Source: Vicinamibacterales bacterium
Lineage (GTDB): Bacteria; Acidobacteriota; Vicinamibacteria; Vicinamibacterales; 2-12-FULL-66-21
NCBI GenBank assembly: GCA_035699745.1
Contig: DASSPH010000079.1
Coordinates: 35,403 to 99,402, forward strand
Direction: 5' to 3'
Length of the DNA: 64,000 bases
The notes beneath the pieces are model-generated. The model did not search any database and was not told the DNA's origin. It worked only from the letters and a program-made list of their open reading frames with translations. Both the position numbers and the translations under genes were made by a program. Positions 1 through 8,730 of the stretch are shown in pieces. Within the stretch, counting starts at the first letter, position 1, and each line of letters opens with the position of its first letter.

Positions 1-272
1 GCGAGGATCTCGGCTGCCTTCGCCGACCGGCCCCCCATCTGGCAGCCGATGACCAGGCGCGTATCCGGCGGGAAGTTGGCGCGCACCACCGCGAGGAATT
101 CCGGGTTGGGCCGCATCTGCCGCGTGGCGGGATCGGCGTGCATCAGCGGCACGTTGAACGCCCCTTCCGGATGCCCCTGCTCGAACTCGGGGATGGACCG
201 CACGTCGAGGTACTTCGCCCCCGCGCTCTGCTGCTGATGAGCCTGCTGAACCGTGATGTGTTTGATAGTCAT
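1..272 (-). CDS. Rhodanese-like sulfurtransferase, 3' end outside window
   Basis: Single rhodanese domain, cut by the window edge after about 90 residues. The N-terminus contains the conserved 'YLDVRSIPEFEQGH' substrate-entry region (residues 19-32), and the catalytic loop CQMGGRS lies near residue 75, so the persulfide-forming Cys is present. No signal peptide is visible, so it is probably cytoplasmic. ATG at 272 is the only reasonable start. It probably transfers sulfane sulfur to an acceptor; the substrate is unknown. The sulfide oxidation genes at 53-57 kb are a separate locus. Confidence 0.85.
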   Translation of the reverse strand, partial: MTIKHITVQQAHQQQSAGAKYLDVRSIPEFEQGHPEGAFNVPLMHADPATRQMRPNPEFLAVVRANFPPDTRLVIGCQMGGRSAKAAEIL

Positions 273-295
273 CTTTTTTGCACGTCAATATCCGC

Positions 296-463
296 ATGAT
301 CGAACAGCCGCCCAAACCCGACACTCCGCAGCCGCCCGACCTGGTGCATAAACCCGGCGAGGTCGTGAACCACCCGGTTCCGACAGGGAAGCCGCCCGAC
401 GAGACCAGCCCGGACATTCATCCGGCGCCGCCGCCGACGGATCCCGCCCCGCCAATTATCTGA
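296..463 (+). CDS. Small proline-rich hypothetical protein
   Basis: A 55-residue frame with about one third proline and many Asp/Glu/His, without a signal peptide or membrane segment. It lies between two leftward genes and overlaps the 3' end of the amidase gene by 46 bp. No convincing ribosome-binding site precedes ATG 296. The composition is unlike a random out-of-frame product, but low-complexity proline frames arise easily in this GC-rich DNA, so I treat it as possible only. Confidence 0.3.
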   Translation: MIEQPPKPDTPQPPDLVHKPGEVVNHPVPTGKPPDETSPDIHPAPPPTDPAPPII

Positions 464-1782
464 TGCTCCACGGCGGCGGCGACGGCCAGCAGCCGATCGG
501 TCCCGCCGCGGTGGCCCACCAGCTGCAGCGCGCGCGGCAGGCCGTCCGAGCCGCGGCCGCACGGGATCGCGATCGCGGGATGGCCGGTGATGTTGAACAG
601 CTGCGTCAGCCGCAGCATGATCGCGCGCACCGGCTCCACGGCGCCGCGGATCGTCACCGTTGACGCGCCGATCGGCGGGGCGCCAATCGCGAGCGCCGGC
701 AGCAGGAGCGCGTCCAGCCCTTCGAGCGCCTTGTCGACCGCCTTCCTGAGCACGGTGCGCGCGTGCATCGCCCGCAAGTAGTCTTCCGCCAGCACGTAAC
801 GGCCCATCTCCAGGCGCAGCCGCACACCTGGCGCGTAGCCCCCGGCGTGCCGCTCGATCAGCGGCGCGTGGTACCAGCTCGCCTCGGGGAGGACGATGTG
901 CAGGTAGACTGCCGCGGTGCGTTCGGCGTGCGCGACTGACGCCGAGGCAACCGAATGCCCCGCCGAGGTCAGCGTCTGCCGCGCCTCCGCGAACAGCCGC
1001 GCCATCTCGTCGTCCAGCTTGTCCAGGAAGTACGGTTCCGGAACCCCCAGCCAGAGCGGCCCCGGGGCGGCGGCGGGCACCCGGTCGTGGCGCGCGTCGC
1101 CGTCGAGCATGGCGTAATAGAGCAGCGCCGCGCCGGCGACGTCCGACGCCAGCGGACCGACGTGATCCAGCGACACGCTCAGGGGAACGACCGCTTCGGC
1201 GGAAATCTCCCCGCTGGTGGGTTTTAATCCGATCACGCCGCACGCGGCGGCAGGGATGCGGATCGACCCGCCAGTGTCGGTTCCGACCGAGCCGTAGCAC
1301 ATCCCCTCGACGAGCGCGACCGCCGCGCCGCCGCTCGACCCGCCGGCCGAGCGCGACAGGTCGAAGGGATTGCGCACCGCGCCGAACGCCGTCTCGTCGC
1401 TGGTGGTGCCGAAGGCGAACTCGTGCAGGTTGGTCTTGCCGACGATGACCGCGCCGGCGCGGCGGAGATTGGCGACCAGCGGCGCGTCGTGCGTCGCCTG
1501 TCGCGGCGGGACGTTCGACCCCGACGTCGTCGGCGTGCCGGCGACGTCCACCAGGTCCTTCACCGAGATCGGCACGCCGTGGAGCGCGCCGCGATACCGG
1601 CCGGCTGCGATCTCGGCGTCGGCGCGCGCCGCGTCCGCCATCGCCTGTTCGGTCATGACGGTGATGAAGGCGCGCAGCGATTCGTTGCCGGCCGCGATGC
1701 GCTCGAGACACGCGCGGGTGAGATCCGCGGAGGCCGCCTCGCGGCGTTCGAGCCGGACGCTCACGTCTCGCAGGCTATGCAT
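418..1782 (-). CDS. Amidase signature family enzyme
   Basis: 454-residue amidase (GatA/AtzE-type fold). The Ser-cisSer-Lys machinery is visible: Lys in 'PISVKDL' near residue 68, the glycine/serine-rich 'AGGSSGGAA' near 140, and the nucleophile region 'GTDTGGSIRIPA' near 163. It hydrolyses a C-N amide bond; the substrate cannot be told from sequence. ATG 1782 is chosen because it overlaps the stop of the small upstream gene (stop 1775-1777), giving tight coupling; an upstream in-frame start at 1815 would add 11 unconserved residues. No GatB is nearby, so tRNA transamidation is unlikely. Confidence 0.88.
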   Translation of the reverse strand: MHSLRDVSVRLERREAASADLTRACLERIAAGNESLRAFITVMTEQAMADAARADAEIAAGRYRGALHGVPISVKDLVDVAGTPTTSGSNVPPRQATHDAPLVANLRRAGAVIVGKTNLHEFAFGTTSDETAFGAVRNPFDLSRSAGGSSGGAAVALVEGMCYGSVGTDTGGSIRIPAAACGVIGLKPTSGEISAEAVVPLSVSLDHVGPLASDVAGAALLYYAMLDGDARHDRVPAAAPGPLWLGVPEPYFLDKLDDEMARLFAEARQTLTSAGHSVASASVAHAERTAAVYLHIVLPEASWYHAPLIERHAGGYAPGVRLRLEMGRYVLAEDYLRAMHARTVLRKAVDKALEGLDALLLPALAIGAPPIGASTVTIRGAVEPVRAIMLRLTQLFNITGHPAIAIPCGRGSDGLPRALQLVGHRGGTDRLLAVAAAVEHQIIGGAGSVGGGAG

Positions 1783-1969
1783 CGTCGGCCGGCTCCCCGG
1801 ACTCGGAGGGCACAACCTCGAGCGCGGGATGTCCGAACTCCGCGTCCGCGTCTCGCAGCGTCTGCAGCGACGCCGCCAGGGATGTCAGCAGCGGCTCGAG
1901 TTGCGGCAGGTCACGCGCCCTCGCGTCCGCCACCGCGCGCGCGAGCCAGGCGGCAACGTCGGCGGTCAT
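1775..1969 (-). CDS. Small protein coupled to the amidase
   Basis: 64-residue, helix-rich, acidic protein. Its ATG (1967-1969) shares a base with the stop of the outer-membrane gene upstream, and its stop lies inside the first codons of the amidase, so three genes are translationally coupled. GatC- or AtzG-like small subunits often partner amidase-signature enzymes. The position fits such a partner, but I see no diagnostic motif, so the role is inference from context. Confidence 0.6.
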   Translation of the reverse strand: MTADVAAWLARAVADARARDLPQLEPLLTSLAASLQTLRDADAEFGHPALEVVPSESGEPADDA

Positions 1970-2655
1970 CAGAAGGTGAGCGTCCCGCGGACGCTGATCG
2001 GGATCATGTGTACGCTGTGCGTGATCGGCGTCGTGAAGCGGTTCATGGCGTACTTGAACGCGATGTCGACGCCGAGCGGACCGGACGTGATGCCGCCGCC
2101 CCCCTCGAGGAAGTAGCGCCGTCCGTCGAGCTGGTCGGTGTGGACCCGGCCGATGCCGCCGAGGACGAACGCATGCGCGCCCACACCCCACCCGGGGGCG
2201 CGGTCGCTGACGTCGATGCCGGCCCCGAGATCGCTGGCGCGGCCGCCGGTCAGGACGTAGCCGGGCATCGGCGCGGGGCCGCTGAAGCTGACGCGGATCG
2301 GCGGCAGGCTCTCGATGCTGCCGCGGATCGCCAGCGTCGGGCCGACGCTCGACCCGAAGGGGTAGACGGTCGCGCCGACCGCGGCGGCGCGCTTCCCGTA
2401 CTCGATCACGTTCACCAGCGTCTGCCCGTCTTCGGTCCGGTACTGAAACGCTTCGAGATGAACTTCGCTGACCTTCCGGCCGAGCAGCTCCTCCAGCGGA
2501 TGTTTCGCGAACCCGTACGGCTGCACGTACTGCGTCTCGTACGAGACGCTGATGAAATGACGCCGCGCTTTCGCCGCGCGGTACGTCTGCGGCGCGGCGT
2601 CCGGCGCGGCGAGCGCGGCGACGAGCCACAGCGCGGATGCGGTTTGTATCAGCAT
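1969..2655 (-). CDS. Secreted outer-membrane beta-barrel-like protein
   Basis: 228 residues with an N-terminal signal-like hydrophobic stretch (about 5-20) and alternating amphipathic strands, ending in Phe (…RGTLTF), the usual terminal residue of outer-membrane barrels. Glycine- and aromatic-rich turns recur every 20-25 residues. Function is unknown. It heads the three-gene coupled set with the small protein and the amidase. The start at 2655 is 24 bp from the divergent alcohol dehydrogenase start, so the promoters must overlap. Confidence 0.7.
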   Translation of the reverse strand: MLIQTASALWLVAALAAPDAAPQTYRAAKARRHFISVSYETQYVQPYGFAKHPLEELLGRKVSEVHLEAFQYRTEDGQTLVNVIEYGKRAAAVGATVYPFGSSVGPTLAIRGSIESLPPIRVSFSGPAPMPGYVLTGGRASDLGAGIDVSDRAPGWGVGAHAFVLGGIGRVHTDQLDGRRYFLEGGGGITSGPLGVDIAFKYAMNRFTTPITHSVHMIPISVRGTLTF

Positions 2656-2679
2656 CCGTTCAAGGATAACGTAAACCGC

Positions 2680-3780
2680 GTGAGCGCTCCCATTCGTGCC
2701 GCCGTGATGACGGCACCGCGCGCGCCGATCGAGGTGCGCGAGTTCCCCCGGCCCGATCTACCGCCCGGCGCGGCGCTGCTGCGCACGCTGCGATCCGAGG
2801 TCTGCGGCACCGACGTGCACTTGTGGCACGGCCGGCTGTCGGGCGTCCCGTATCCGATCATTCCCGGGCACGTCTCCGCCGGAACGATCGACGCCGCGCG
2901 AGGGACGCTGACAGGCATCGACGGATCCGATCTGCGCGAGGGAGACCGCGCCGTGTTCTTCGACGTGCACCGTACCTGCGGCCGCTGCCGCGCGTGTACG
3001 GTGCACCGCACGCCGACGCGCTGCGCGGCGCGCCGCGTGTACGGCATCACCGACTCGGCCGACGAGGGGCTGTTCGGCGGCTGGGCCGAAGCGATCTATC
3101 TGGAGCCGGGCGTCGCGCTTGCGCGGCTGCCGGACGGCGTCGCCCTCGACGATTACATCGGCGGCGGCTGCGGGCTGCTCACCGCGGTCCACATCGTCGA
3201 ACGCGCGGAGATCCGGCTCGCCGATGCCGTGGTCGTGCAGGGCGTGGGCGCCGTGGGCCTCAGCGCCATCGCGCTGTCGCGAATCGCTGGCGCAGGAACC
3301 GTGATTGCGATCGGCGCCCCCGCGGATCGCCTCGCGCTGGCGAGAGAGATGGGCGCGGACGTCGTGCTCGACCTGGCGCGCACCTCCGCGGACGAGCGGC
3401 GCCAGATCGTGCTGAACGCGACGCACGGCGAAGGGGCCGACGTCGTGCTCGAAGCGGCCGGCGCCGCGGCGGCGGTGCCCGAGGGGCTCGATCTGGCGCG
3501 TGCCGGCGGCCGCTACGTGATTGCCGGGCATTACACCGACGTCGGGCCGGCGTCCGTCAACGCGCACCACCAGATCAACCGCAAGCATCTCGAGATCCGC
3601 GGCTGCTGGGGCAGCGAGGCGCGCCACTTCCTGCGCGCGTTGTCGATCCTCGAGCGTCATCCCCATCTGCCGTTCCGGAAGATCGGCGCGCGCCGCTACG
3701 GACTGCTGCAACTCAACGAGGCGCTCGCCGACGCGGAAGCGATGCGGATTCCCAAGGCGCTGGTCGATCCCTCGTTATGA
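2680..3780 (+). CDS. Zinc-binding alcohol dehydrogenase (MDR) family
   Basis: 366 residues with the GroES-like then Rossmann order of medium-chain dehydrogenases. The structural-zinc cysteines form 'CGRCRAC' plus a fourth Cys near residue 115, and the catalytic 'CGTDVH' is near 44. The NAD(P) region is 'VVQGVGAVGLSAI'. Odd: the usual GHE motif reads GHV, so the conserved Glu is missing. GTG 2680 gives the typical 'IRAAVMTAP' start; ATG 2707 is an alternative. The stop overlaps the pyruvate kinase ATG (ATGA), so the two are coupled. The substrate is unknown. Confidence 0.85.
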   Translation: MSAPIRAAVMTAPRAPIEVREFPRPDLPPGAALLRTLRSEVCGTDVHLWHGRLSGVPYPIIPGHVSAGTIDAARGTLTGIDGSDLREGDRAVFFDVHRTCGRCRACTVHRTPTRCAARRVYGITDSADEGLFGGWAEAIYLEPGVALARLPDGVALDDYIGGGCGLLTAVHIVERAEIRLADAVVVQGVGAVGLSAIALSRIAGAGTVIAIGAPADRLALAREMGADVVLDLARTSADERRQIVLNATHGEGADVVLEAAGAAAAVPEGLDLARAGGRYVIAGHYTDVGPASVNAHHQINRKHLEIRGCWGSEARHFLRALSILERHPHLPFRKIGARRYGLLQLNEALADAEAMRIPKALVDPSL

Positions 3781-5249
3781 CGACGGCTCGTTGCCCGATA
3801 CACCGGCGCACGAAGATCGTGGCGACGCTCGGGCCGGCGAGCAGCCAGCCCGGAACGCTGGACGCGCTGGTGGCCGCCGGCGTCGATGTCTTCCGGCTGA
3901 ACTTCTCGCACGGCACCCACGAATCACACGCCGCGACCTTCCACGCGGTCCGCGCCGCCGCACGCCGCGCCGGGCGGGACGTGGCGATCCTCCAGGACCT
4001 GAGCGGCCCGAAGATCCGCACCGGACGGCTCGCCGGCGGAGCGCCGGTGGAGCTGAAGGACGGCGACGAAGTGCGGCTCGCCGCCGGCGACGGGGAAGGC
4101 AGCCGCGAGCGGATCTTCACGCGATATGCCGAACTGATCGACTCCGCCAGGGCCGGCGATCGCCTGCTCCTGGACGACGGCAAGATCGAATTGCGCGTCG
4201 AGAGCAGGGGCAGCGGCGAGCTGATCACGACGGTGGTGAACGGCGGCACGCTCGCCGAGAAGAAAGGGATCAACGCGCCGGGCGTGCAGCTTCCGCCCTG
4301 CGCGGTGACGCCCAAAGACGAAACGGATCTGAGATTCGGCCTCGATCTGGGGGTCGACCTGGTGGCGCTGAGCTTCGTCCAGGCCGCCGGCGACGTGCAG
4401 AAGGCCCGCGCGATCGTGCGGCAGGCGAAGCAGGACGTGCCGATCATCGCCAAGATCGAGCGGCCGCAGGCGCTCGAGCACCTCGACGCGATCCTCACCG
4501 CGGCGGACGGCGTCATGGTCGCGCGCGGCGACCTCGGGCTCGAATGTCCGCTCGAGCAGATTCCGCGGATCCAGAAGGCGATCGTGGCGCGGTCGCGCAC
4601 GCTCGGGCGCCCCGTCATCCTCGCGACGCAGGTGCTCGAGTCGATGCGCACCGAGCCGCGGCCGACGCGCGCCGAGGTCAGCGACGCCGCGACGGCGGTC
4701 GATCAGGGCGTCGACGCGATCATGTTGTCGGGCGAGACCGCCTCGGGTGAGTTCCCCGTCCGGTCGGTTCAGACGCTGGCCGCGATCATCGCCGACGCCG
4801 AGACCGTGGCGACGCCGGCGGCGCTGCTCAGCGCGGATGTGCTGCTCGAAGGGCGCGACACGACGGGGCCGACTGACGGGTTCGACACGTTCAAGACCCG
4901 CCACGGCCGCGCGATGTGCGAAGCGGCCGTGACGCTCGCGTCCACCGGACAGGCGGAGGCGATCGTCGCGGTGACGCGGTTCGGCAAGACCGCCCAGCTG
5001 CTCTCCTCCCTGCGGCCGCCAGCCGCGATCCTCGCCGTCACGCCGTCGGGGGAGATCGCCCGCCGGCTGAATCTCTACTGGGGGGTGCAGGCGATGGTCT
5101 CGGACCTGCAGGATCTGCGCGCGTTGGAAGGCCCCATCCGCCTCTCGGGCCACCTTGGTCCGCGGGCGGTCGTCGTCTTCATCAACATCACGCCCGACCT
5201 GACGCGGCAGGACGCCAACTTCCTGAACGTCCAGCAGCTGTCCTCGTGA
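3777..5249 (+). CDS. pyk: Pyruvate kinase
   Basis: 490 residues, full family length. It converts phosphoenolpyruvate and ADP to pyruvate and ATP in the cytoplasm. The barrel signatures are intact: 'TKIVATLGPAS' at the N-terminus, 'RLNFSHG', the Mg/substrate loop 'KIERPQALEHLD', 'MVARGDLGLE' and 'MLSGETASGEFP'. The B domain lies near residues 75-170 and the C-terminal allosteric domain follows residue 350. ATG 3777 overlaps the dehydrogenase stop. It converges on the APC permease with only 9 bp between the genes. Confidence 0.97.
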   Translation: MTTARCPIHRRTKIVATLGPASSQPGTLDALVAAGVDVFRLNFSHGTHESHAATFHAVRAAARRAGRDVAILQDLSGPKIRTGRLAGGAPVELKDGDEVRLAAGDGEGSRERIFTRYAELIDSARAGDRLLLDDGKIELRVESRGSGELITTVVNGGTLAEKKGINAPGVQLPPCAVTPKDETDLRFGLDLGVDLVALSFVQAAGDVQKARAIVRQAKQDVPIIAKIERPQALEHLDAILTAADGVMVARGDLGLECPLEQIPRIQKAIVARSRTLGRPVILATQVLESMRTEPRPTRAEVSDAATAVDQGVDAIMLSGETASGEFPVRSVQTLAAIIADAETVATPAALLSADVLLEGRDTTGPTDGFDTFKTRHGRAMCEAAVTLASTGQAEAIVAVTRFGKTAQLLSSLRPPAAILAVTPSGEIARRLNLYWGVQAMVSDLQDLRALEGPIRLSGHLGPRAVVVFINITPDLTRQDANFLNVQQLSS

Positions 5250-5258
5250 CCTCCGGCG

Positions 5259-6626
5259 TCAAGCGGACGACCTGCGGCTGTACGAGTACAGACCGACACC
5301 CAGGCCGAGCATCGCCGCGGCCTGCGCGATCAGGTTCACCTCGTAGGTGAGCGCGTTCGCGCCCGGCGGCGGCACGAACGTGAGTCCCACCGACACCGCC
5401 GTTGCCGCGAAACCCACGACTGGAGGCCAGCGCGAGGTCTCCGGAAGCAGCCGCATCTGCGCGGCGAAGAGATACAGGTACGGCACGAAGTAGATCAGGA
5501 TCGTGAGATTCACCAGGATGTCGTAGGCCTCCTGGATCGACGTCGAGCGCCCCGCCACCGTGAAGAACACGCTGCCGAGGAAGATCGCGGAAGCGGCCAG
5601 CGACTGGACGATCAACGCCACGTGCGGCGTCCGGTATCGCGGGTGCAGGCGCGCGAACGCCCGCGGCATCACCGAATCCACGCCGGCGGCGAACGGAACG
5701 CGTGCCGCGCCGGCCGTCCACGATGCCGTTCCCGCCAGGGCGCCCAACGTGAGCAGAGCGCCGGTCAGGACGCCGAGCCCGGTCACGCCGACCCGGCCGG
5801 CGACGAGCTGCACCGCGTCGGTGATCCCGCTCAGCTCTTTCAGTGACGAGACCGGCACCGCCACCAGGACCGACGCGGATCCCACGATGTAGACCACCGT
5901 CGTCACCGCGCCGGCGATGAAGATGCCGCGCGGGATCGTCCGCTCCGGCTTCTCGATCTCCTGTCCGATCAGCGAGGTGATCTCGAACCCGGAGAAGGCG
6001 AAGCACATTGCCGACCACAGCGCGACGGTCTCGAGGACGTCGCCGCGCGGCACCAGGGCGCCCGCCTGGAATGGCGTCGCCGATCCGAACCGCGCCAGCG
6101 CCAGCGCGCCGCAGCCGATCAGCAGCCCCGCGGGCACCCAGACGCCGAGGCTGCCGGCGTTCTGCAGCCACTTGCCCCAGCGCAGCCCGACGATGTTGAT
6201 GCCGGCCGCGATCCAGATGCCGGCCAGCACGAAGACAACCGAATACCAGCGCGCCGCGCCCATCCCCTGCCAGCGCTCCCCCCCGATCGCGGCGAAGTTG
6301 GCCGCGCCGAACAGCAGCAGCGACGGGAAGTAGAAGAGATTGTTCACCCACAGGCACCAGCCGCAGAGGAACCCGTGCCCCGATCCGAACGCGCGGCGGA
6401 CCCAGGTGTAGACGCCGCCCTGCTCCGGATACCGGCGGGCCAGGGCCGCCACCGCGAGCGCGAGCGGGACGAAGAAGGCAATCCACGCCAGGATCCAGAG
6501 CGTCAGCGAGGGCGGGCCGGCGCGCGCGCCGCGCGCGATCCACCTCACGCTGATCACCGCGACGACGTTCATCAGGACGACGTCGCGCAGCGTCAGGACC
6601 TTGAGCAGCCGCGCCGCGTCGTTCAC
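5259..6626 (-). CDS. APC-family amino acid permease
   Basis: 455 residues with about 12 hydrophobic helices, the glycine-rich TM1 region and a 'YPEQGGVYTW' segment near residue 67 typical of the amino acid-polyamine-organocation superfamily. 'FSGFEITSLIGQEIEKPERTI' style TM6/loop residues match the glutamate:GABA/YjeM-like branch. It imports or exchanges amino acids across the inner membrane; the substrate is unknown. GTG 6626 is chosen because it forms a GTGA overlap with the upstream SRPBCC gene's stop. Confidence 0.85.
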   Translation of the reverse strand: MNDAARLLKVLTLRDVVLMNVVAVISVRWIARGARAGPPSLTLWILAWIAFFVPLALAVAALARRYPEQGGVYTWVRRAFGSGHGFLCGWCLWVNNLFYFPSLLLFGAANFAAIGGERWQGMGAARWYSVVFVLAGIWIAAGINIVGLRWGKWLQNAGSLGVWVPAGLLIGCGALALARFGSATPFQAGALVPRGDVLETVALWSAMCFAFSGFEITSLIGQEIEKPERTIPRGIFIAGAVTTVVYIVGSASVLVAVPVSSLKELSGITDAVQLVAGRVGVTGLGVLTGALLTLGALAGTASWTAGAARVPFAAGVDSVMPRAFARLHPRYRTPHVALIVQSLAASAIFLGSVFFTVAGRSTSIQEAYDILVNLTILIYFVPYLYLFAAQMRLLPETSRWPPVVGFAATAVSVGLTFVPPPGANALTYEVNLIAQAAAMLGLGVGLYSYSRRSSA

Positions 6627-7102
6627 GAGCCGTGCTCCGCGTAGTCCTTCAGCGCGGCCAGCGACGATCGCCATCCGCTGGCGATGACGGCGTAGTAGCG
6701 GCGCCACCGCGGCGTTTCCTCGAATCCCGTCTGCTTCACCTGCAGCCGGCACGCCGGACCGGACATGCGGCAGCTCACCTCCAGCGCCATCGGACCGATC
6801 GGTTCACCGTCGGGCGGCAGCCACCACGCGTCGGCGACGAAGAGTTCGCGCCCCGGCATGTACTCCATCACGCGCCCGTGGAAGATGCCGCCGAGCCGTC
6901 CGAGCACGTCATCGGCCTCCGCGGTCGGCGCCCATTCGATCGCGTACACGCCGATCGGGCGCGGCGCGGTCACCGAGCGGACCGCCTGCCACCAGATCGA
7001 GAGGGCGTGCGGATCGAAGAACGCGGCGAGCACCCGGGTCGGCGCGGCGTTGATGAGCAGCGAATAGTCGAACTCCGGGGATGGTTCGGCTGAACGGGGC
7101 AT
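6623..7102 (-). CDS. SRPBCC/AHSA1-type ligand-binding protein
   Basis: 159 residues with START-like helix-grip features: 'APTRVLAAFFDPHALSIWW' at the front and a C-terminal amphipathic helix 'ASGWRSSLAALKDYAEHG'. Family members bind hydrophobic ligands or act as Hsp90 activator homologues; no specific ligand is indicated. It is first of a two-gene unit with the APC permease. Only 35 bp separate it from the divergent ferritin-like/VIT1 gene, so the promoters are back to back. Confidence 0.75.
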   Translation of the reverse strand: MPRSAEPSPEFDYSLLINAAPTRVLAAFFDPHALSIWWQAVRSVTAPRPIGVYAIEWAPTAEADDVLGRLGGIFHGRVMEYMPGRELFVADAWWLPPDGEPIGPMALEVSCRMSGPACRLQVKQTGFEETPRWRRYYAVIASGWRSSLAALKDYAEHGS

Positions 7103-7137
7103 GCGTCGGCCATGCTACCGCAGTACACTGAGGCGTG

Positions 7138-8262
7138 ATGGCGACCGAGCACGCCGGGAAGCCGACGGCGGACGCGACCTGGGACGAGCACTACGCGGAC
7201 GAGAAGGACGCGGCGTGGCTCTATCGCGAGCTCGCCCGCGTCGAGACGCATACCGAGCGCCGCGATCTGTTCAGCCGCCTCGCCGGCGTGGAGGATCGGC
7301 ACACCGCGCGCTGGGAGGAGCTGTTCCGCGAAGCAGGCCGTCCGCTGCCGCCGTACGCCGTCGGGCGCCGCACGCGGTGGCTGGCGTGGATCGCGCGCAT
7401 GCTCGGGCCCGGCGCGGTGCTGCCGCTCGTCCTCGCGGAAGAAGGGCGTGAAGTCCAGGCCTATCTGGGGCTGGCCCGCGCCTCGTCACACGCCACCACG
7501 CACAAGGCGGCGCTGGACATCGCCGCCGAGTCGGCCGTGCACGCGCGCGAGCTGTCGGAAGTGATGGGGCGCGAAGGGGAGCCGTGGCACGTCGGCGGCG
7601 CCGGCGGCCTGCTCCGCAGCATCGTCTACGGCTTCAACGACGGACTCACGGCCAACTTCGGACTCGTCGCCGGCGTGGTCGGCGCCGATCTCGGCGGGCA
7701 CGTCGTCATCGTCACCGGCGTCGCGGGAGCGATCGCCGACGCGCTGTCGATGGGCTCGAGCGGCTATCTCGCGGCCAAGAGCGAGGCCGAAGTGCAGACG
7801 CACCAGATCGAGATGGAGCGTCAGGAGATGCGGCTGATGCCGGATCTCGAGGAAGAGGAGCTGGCGCTGATCTACGAGGCGAAAGGCATTCCGCCCGGGA
7901 ACGCGCGCGAGATGGCGAAGACGATCATGATGGATCCGGCGCGCGCGCTGGAGACGCAGGTCCGCGAGGAACTGAACATCCATCCCGCCGAGCTCGCGCC
8001 GCTCAAGGACGGCATCGTCACCGGCACCGCCACCGCCGTCGGCGCGTTCATCCCGATTCTGCCGTTCCTGGTGATGGATCACGCCCCCGCGGTCTGGGTG
8101 TCGCTCGCGATCAGCATGGCGGCGCATTTCGGGATCGGCGCCGCGCGCAGCCTGTTCACCGGCCGCGGCGTGTGGGTGAGCGGCCGGGACATGTTCGCCG
8201 TCGGCTTCGGCGTCGCCGCCGTCGGCTACATCATCGGGGAGTGGCTGCCGAAGATCATGTGA
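7138..8262 (+). CDS. Ferritin-like/VIT1 fusion, putative iron or manganese transporter
   Basis: 374 residues. Residues 1-135 form a ferritin/rubrerythrin-like four-helix region with repeated Glu and ExxH-type ligands ('YRELARVETHTE', 'LAGVEDRHTARWEEL'). Residues about 155-374 form the VIT1/CCC1 membrane domain with 'GFNDGLTANFGLVAGVVGA' and a cytoplasmic insert rich in Met, Glu and His ('QIEMERQEMRLMPDLEEEE'). Related membrane-bound ferritins (MbfA) export iron. It probably moves Fe2+ or Mn2+ out of the cytoplasm. A GTG start three bases upstream is possible. Confidence 0.88.
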   Translation: MATEHAGKPTADATWDEHYADEKDAAWLYRELARVETHTERRDLFSRLAGVEDRHTARWEELFREAGRPLPPYAVGRRTRWLAWIARMLGPGAVLPLVLAEEGREVQAYLGLARASSHATTHKAALDIAAESAVHARELSEVMGREGEPWHVGGAGGLLRSIVYGFNDGLTANFGLVAGVVGADLGGHVVIVTGVAGAIADALSMGSSGYLAAKSEAEVQTHQIEMERQEMRLMPDLEEEELALIYEAKGIPPGNAREMAKTIMMDPARALETQVREELNIHPAELAPLKDGIVTGTATAVGAFIPILPFLVMDHAPAVWVSLAISMAAHFGIGAARSLFTGRGVWVSGRDMFAVGFGVAAVGYIIGEWLPKIM

Positions 8263-8263
8263 G

Positions 8264-8701
8264 CTACTGAGCGCCGCGCAGCGTCTGCGCATACGCGACG
8301 ATCTGCCAGACCTGGTCCTTCGTGAGCTCGTCCTTGAACGCCGGCATCTTCGGCGACTTGCGCCCGTTCCACACCTTGTAGAACACGGTGCCGTCGGGAT
8401 TGCGCGCGGCGCGCCGGGCCGTCGTCAGATCCATGTCCTGCATGTGATCCGGATCCGCGTCGGGACCGTCTCCCTTGCCGCCGGGACCGTGGCACCGCTC
8501 GCAGTTCTTCTTGAAGAGTGCCTTGCCGGACTCCACCGCCTTCGCGTCGCCGGCGAGCGGGTTCTTCTCCTTGTCGGCGTCGGGAGGGAGAGTCCAGCCG
8601 TTCGGGTTCGACGGGCGCGGCGACTGCGCCTGCATCGCATCGGCAAAGCTGCCGGCGAACAGAATGGCCGCAATCGCGAAGAGACTCCAGCGTATGCGCA
8701 T
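8264..8701 (-). CDS. Secreted mono-haem cytochrome c
   Basis: 145 residues: a Sec signal peptide (residues 1-26, hydrophobic core FAIAAILFAGS), then a class I cytochrome c domain with CERCH near residue 76 and a candidate axial Met in 'KMPAF' near 115. It resembles small electron-carrier or oxidase-linked periplasmic cytochromes. The start at 8701 is fixed by the signal peptide and lies inside one arm of an inverted repeat shared with the divergent LOG gene. Confidence 0.88.
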   Translation of the reverse strand: MRIRWSLFAIAAILFAGSFADAMQAQSPRPSNPNGWTLPPDADKEKNPLAGDAKAVESGKALFKKNCERCHGPGGKGDGPDADPDHMQDMDLTTARRAARNPDGTVFYKVWNGRKSPKMPAFKDELTKDQVWQIVAYAQTLRGAQ

Positions 8702-8730
8702 ATGCAAATGATACAGTTTTTTGCATATGC
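8698..8730. promoter_or_regulatory. Inverted repeat containing both divergent start codons
   Basis: GCATATGCAAA (8698-8708) and TTTGCATATGC (8720-8730) are perfect 11-bp inverted arms with an 11-nt spacer. The cytochrome start codon (8701-8699) and the LOG start codon (8727-8729) both lie inside the arms. This looks like a dyad operator, but leaves no normal leader for either gene. Confidence 0.6.

Noticed and set aside
1775..1969. Assigning the small protein as GatC
   Set aside because: Position next to an amidase fits, but GatC sequence features are absent and no GatB is nearby.
1423..3780. 785-residue frame running into the alcohol dehydrogenase
   Set aside because: Its first 400 residues are Arg/Asp-rich out-of-frame translation of the leftward amidase and outer-membrane genes; only the part from 2680 is family-like.
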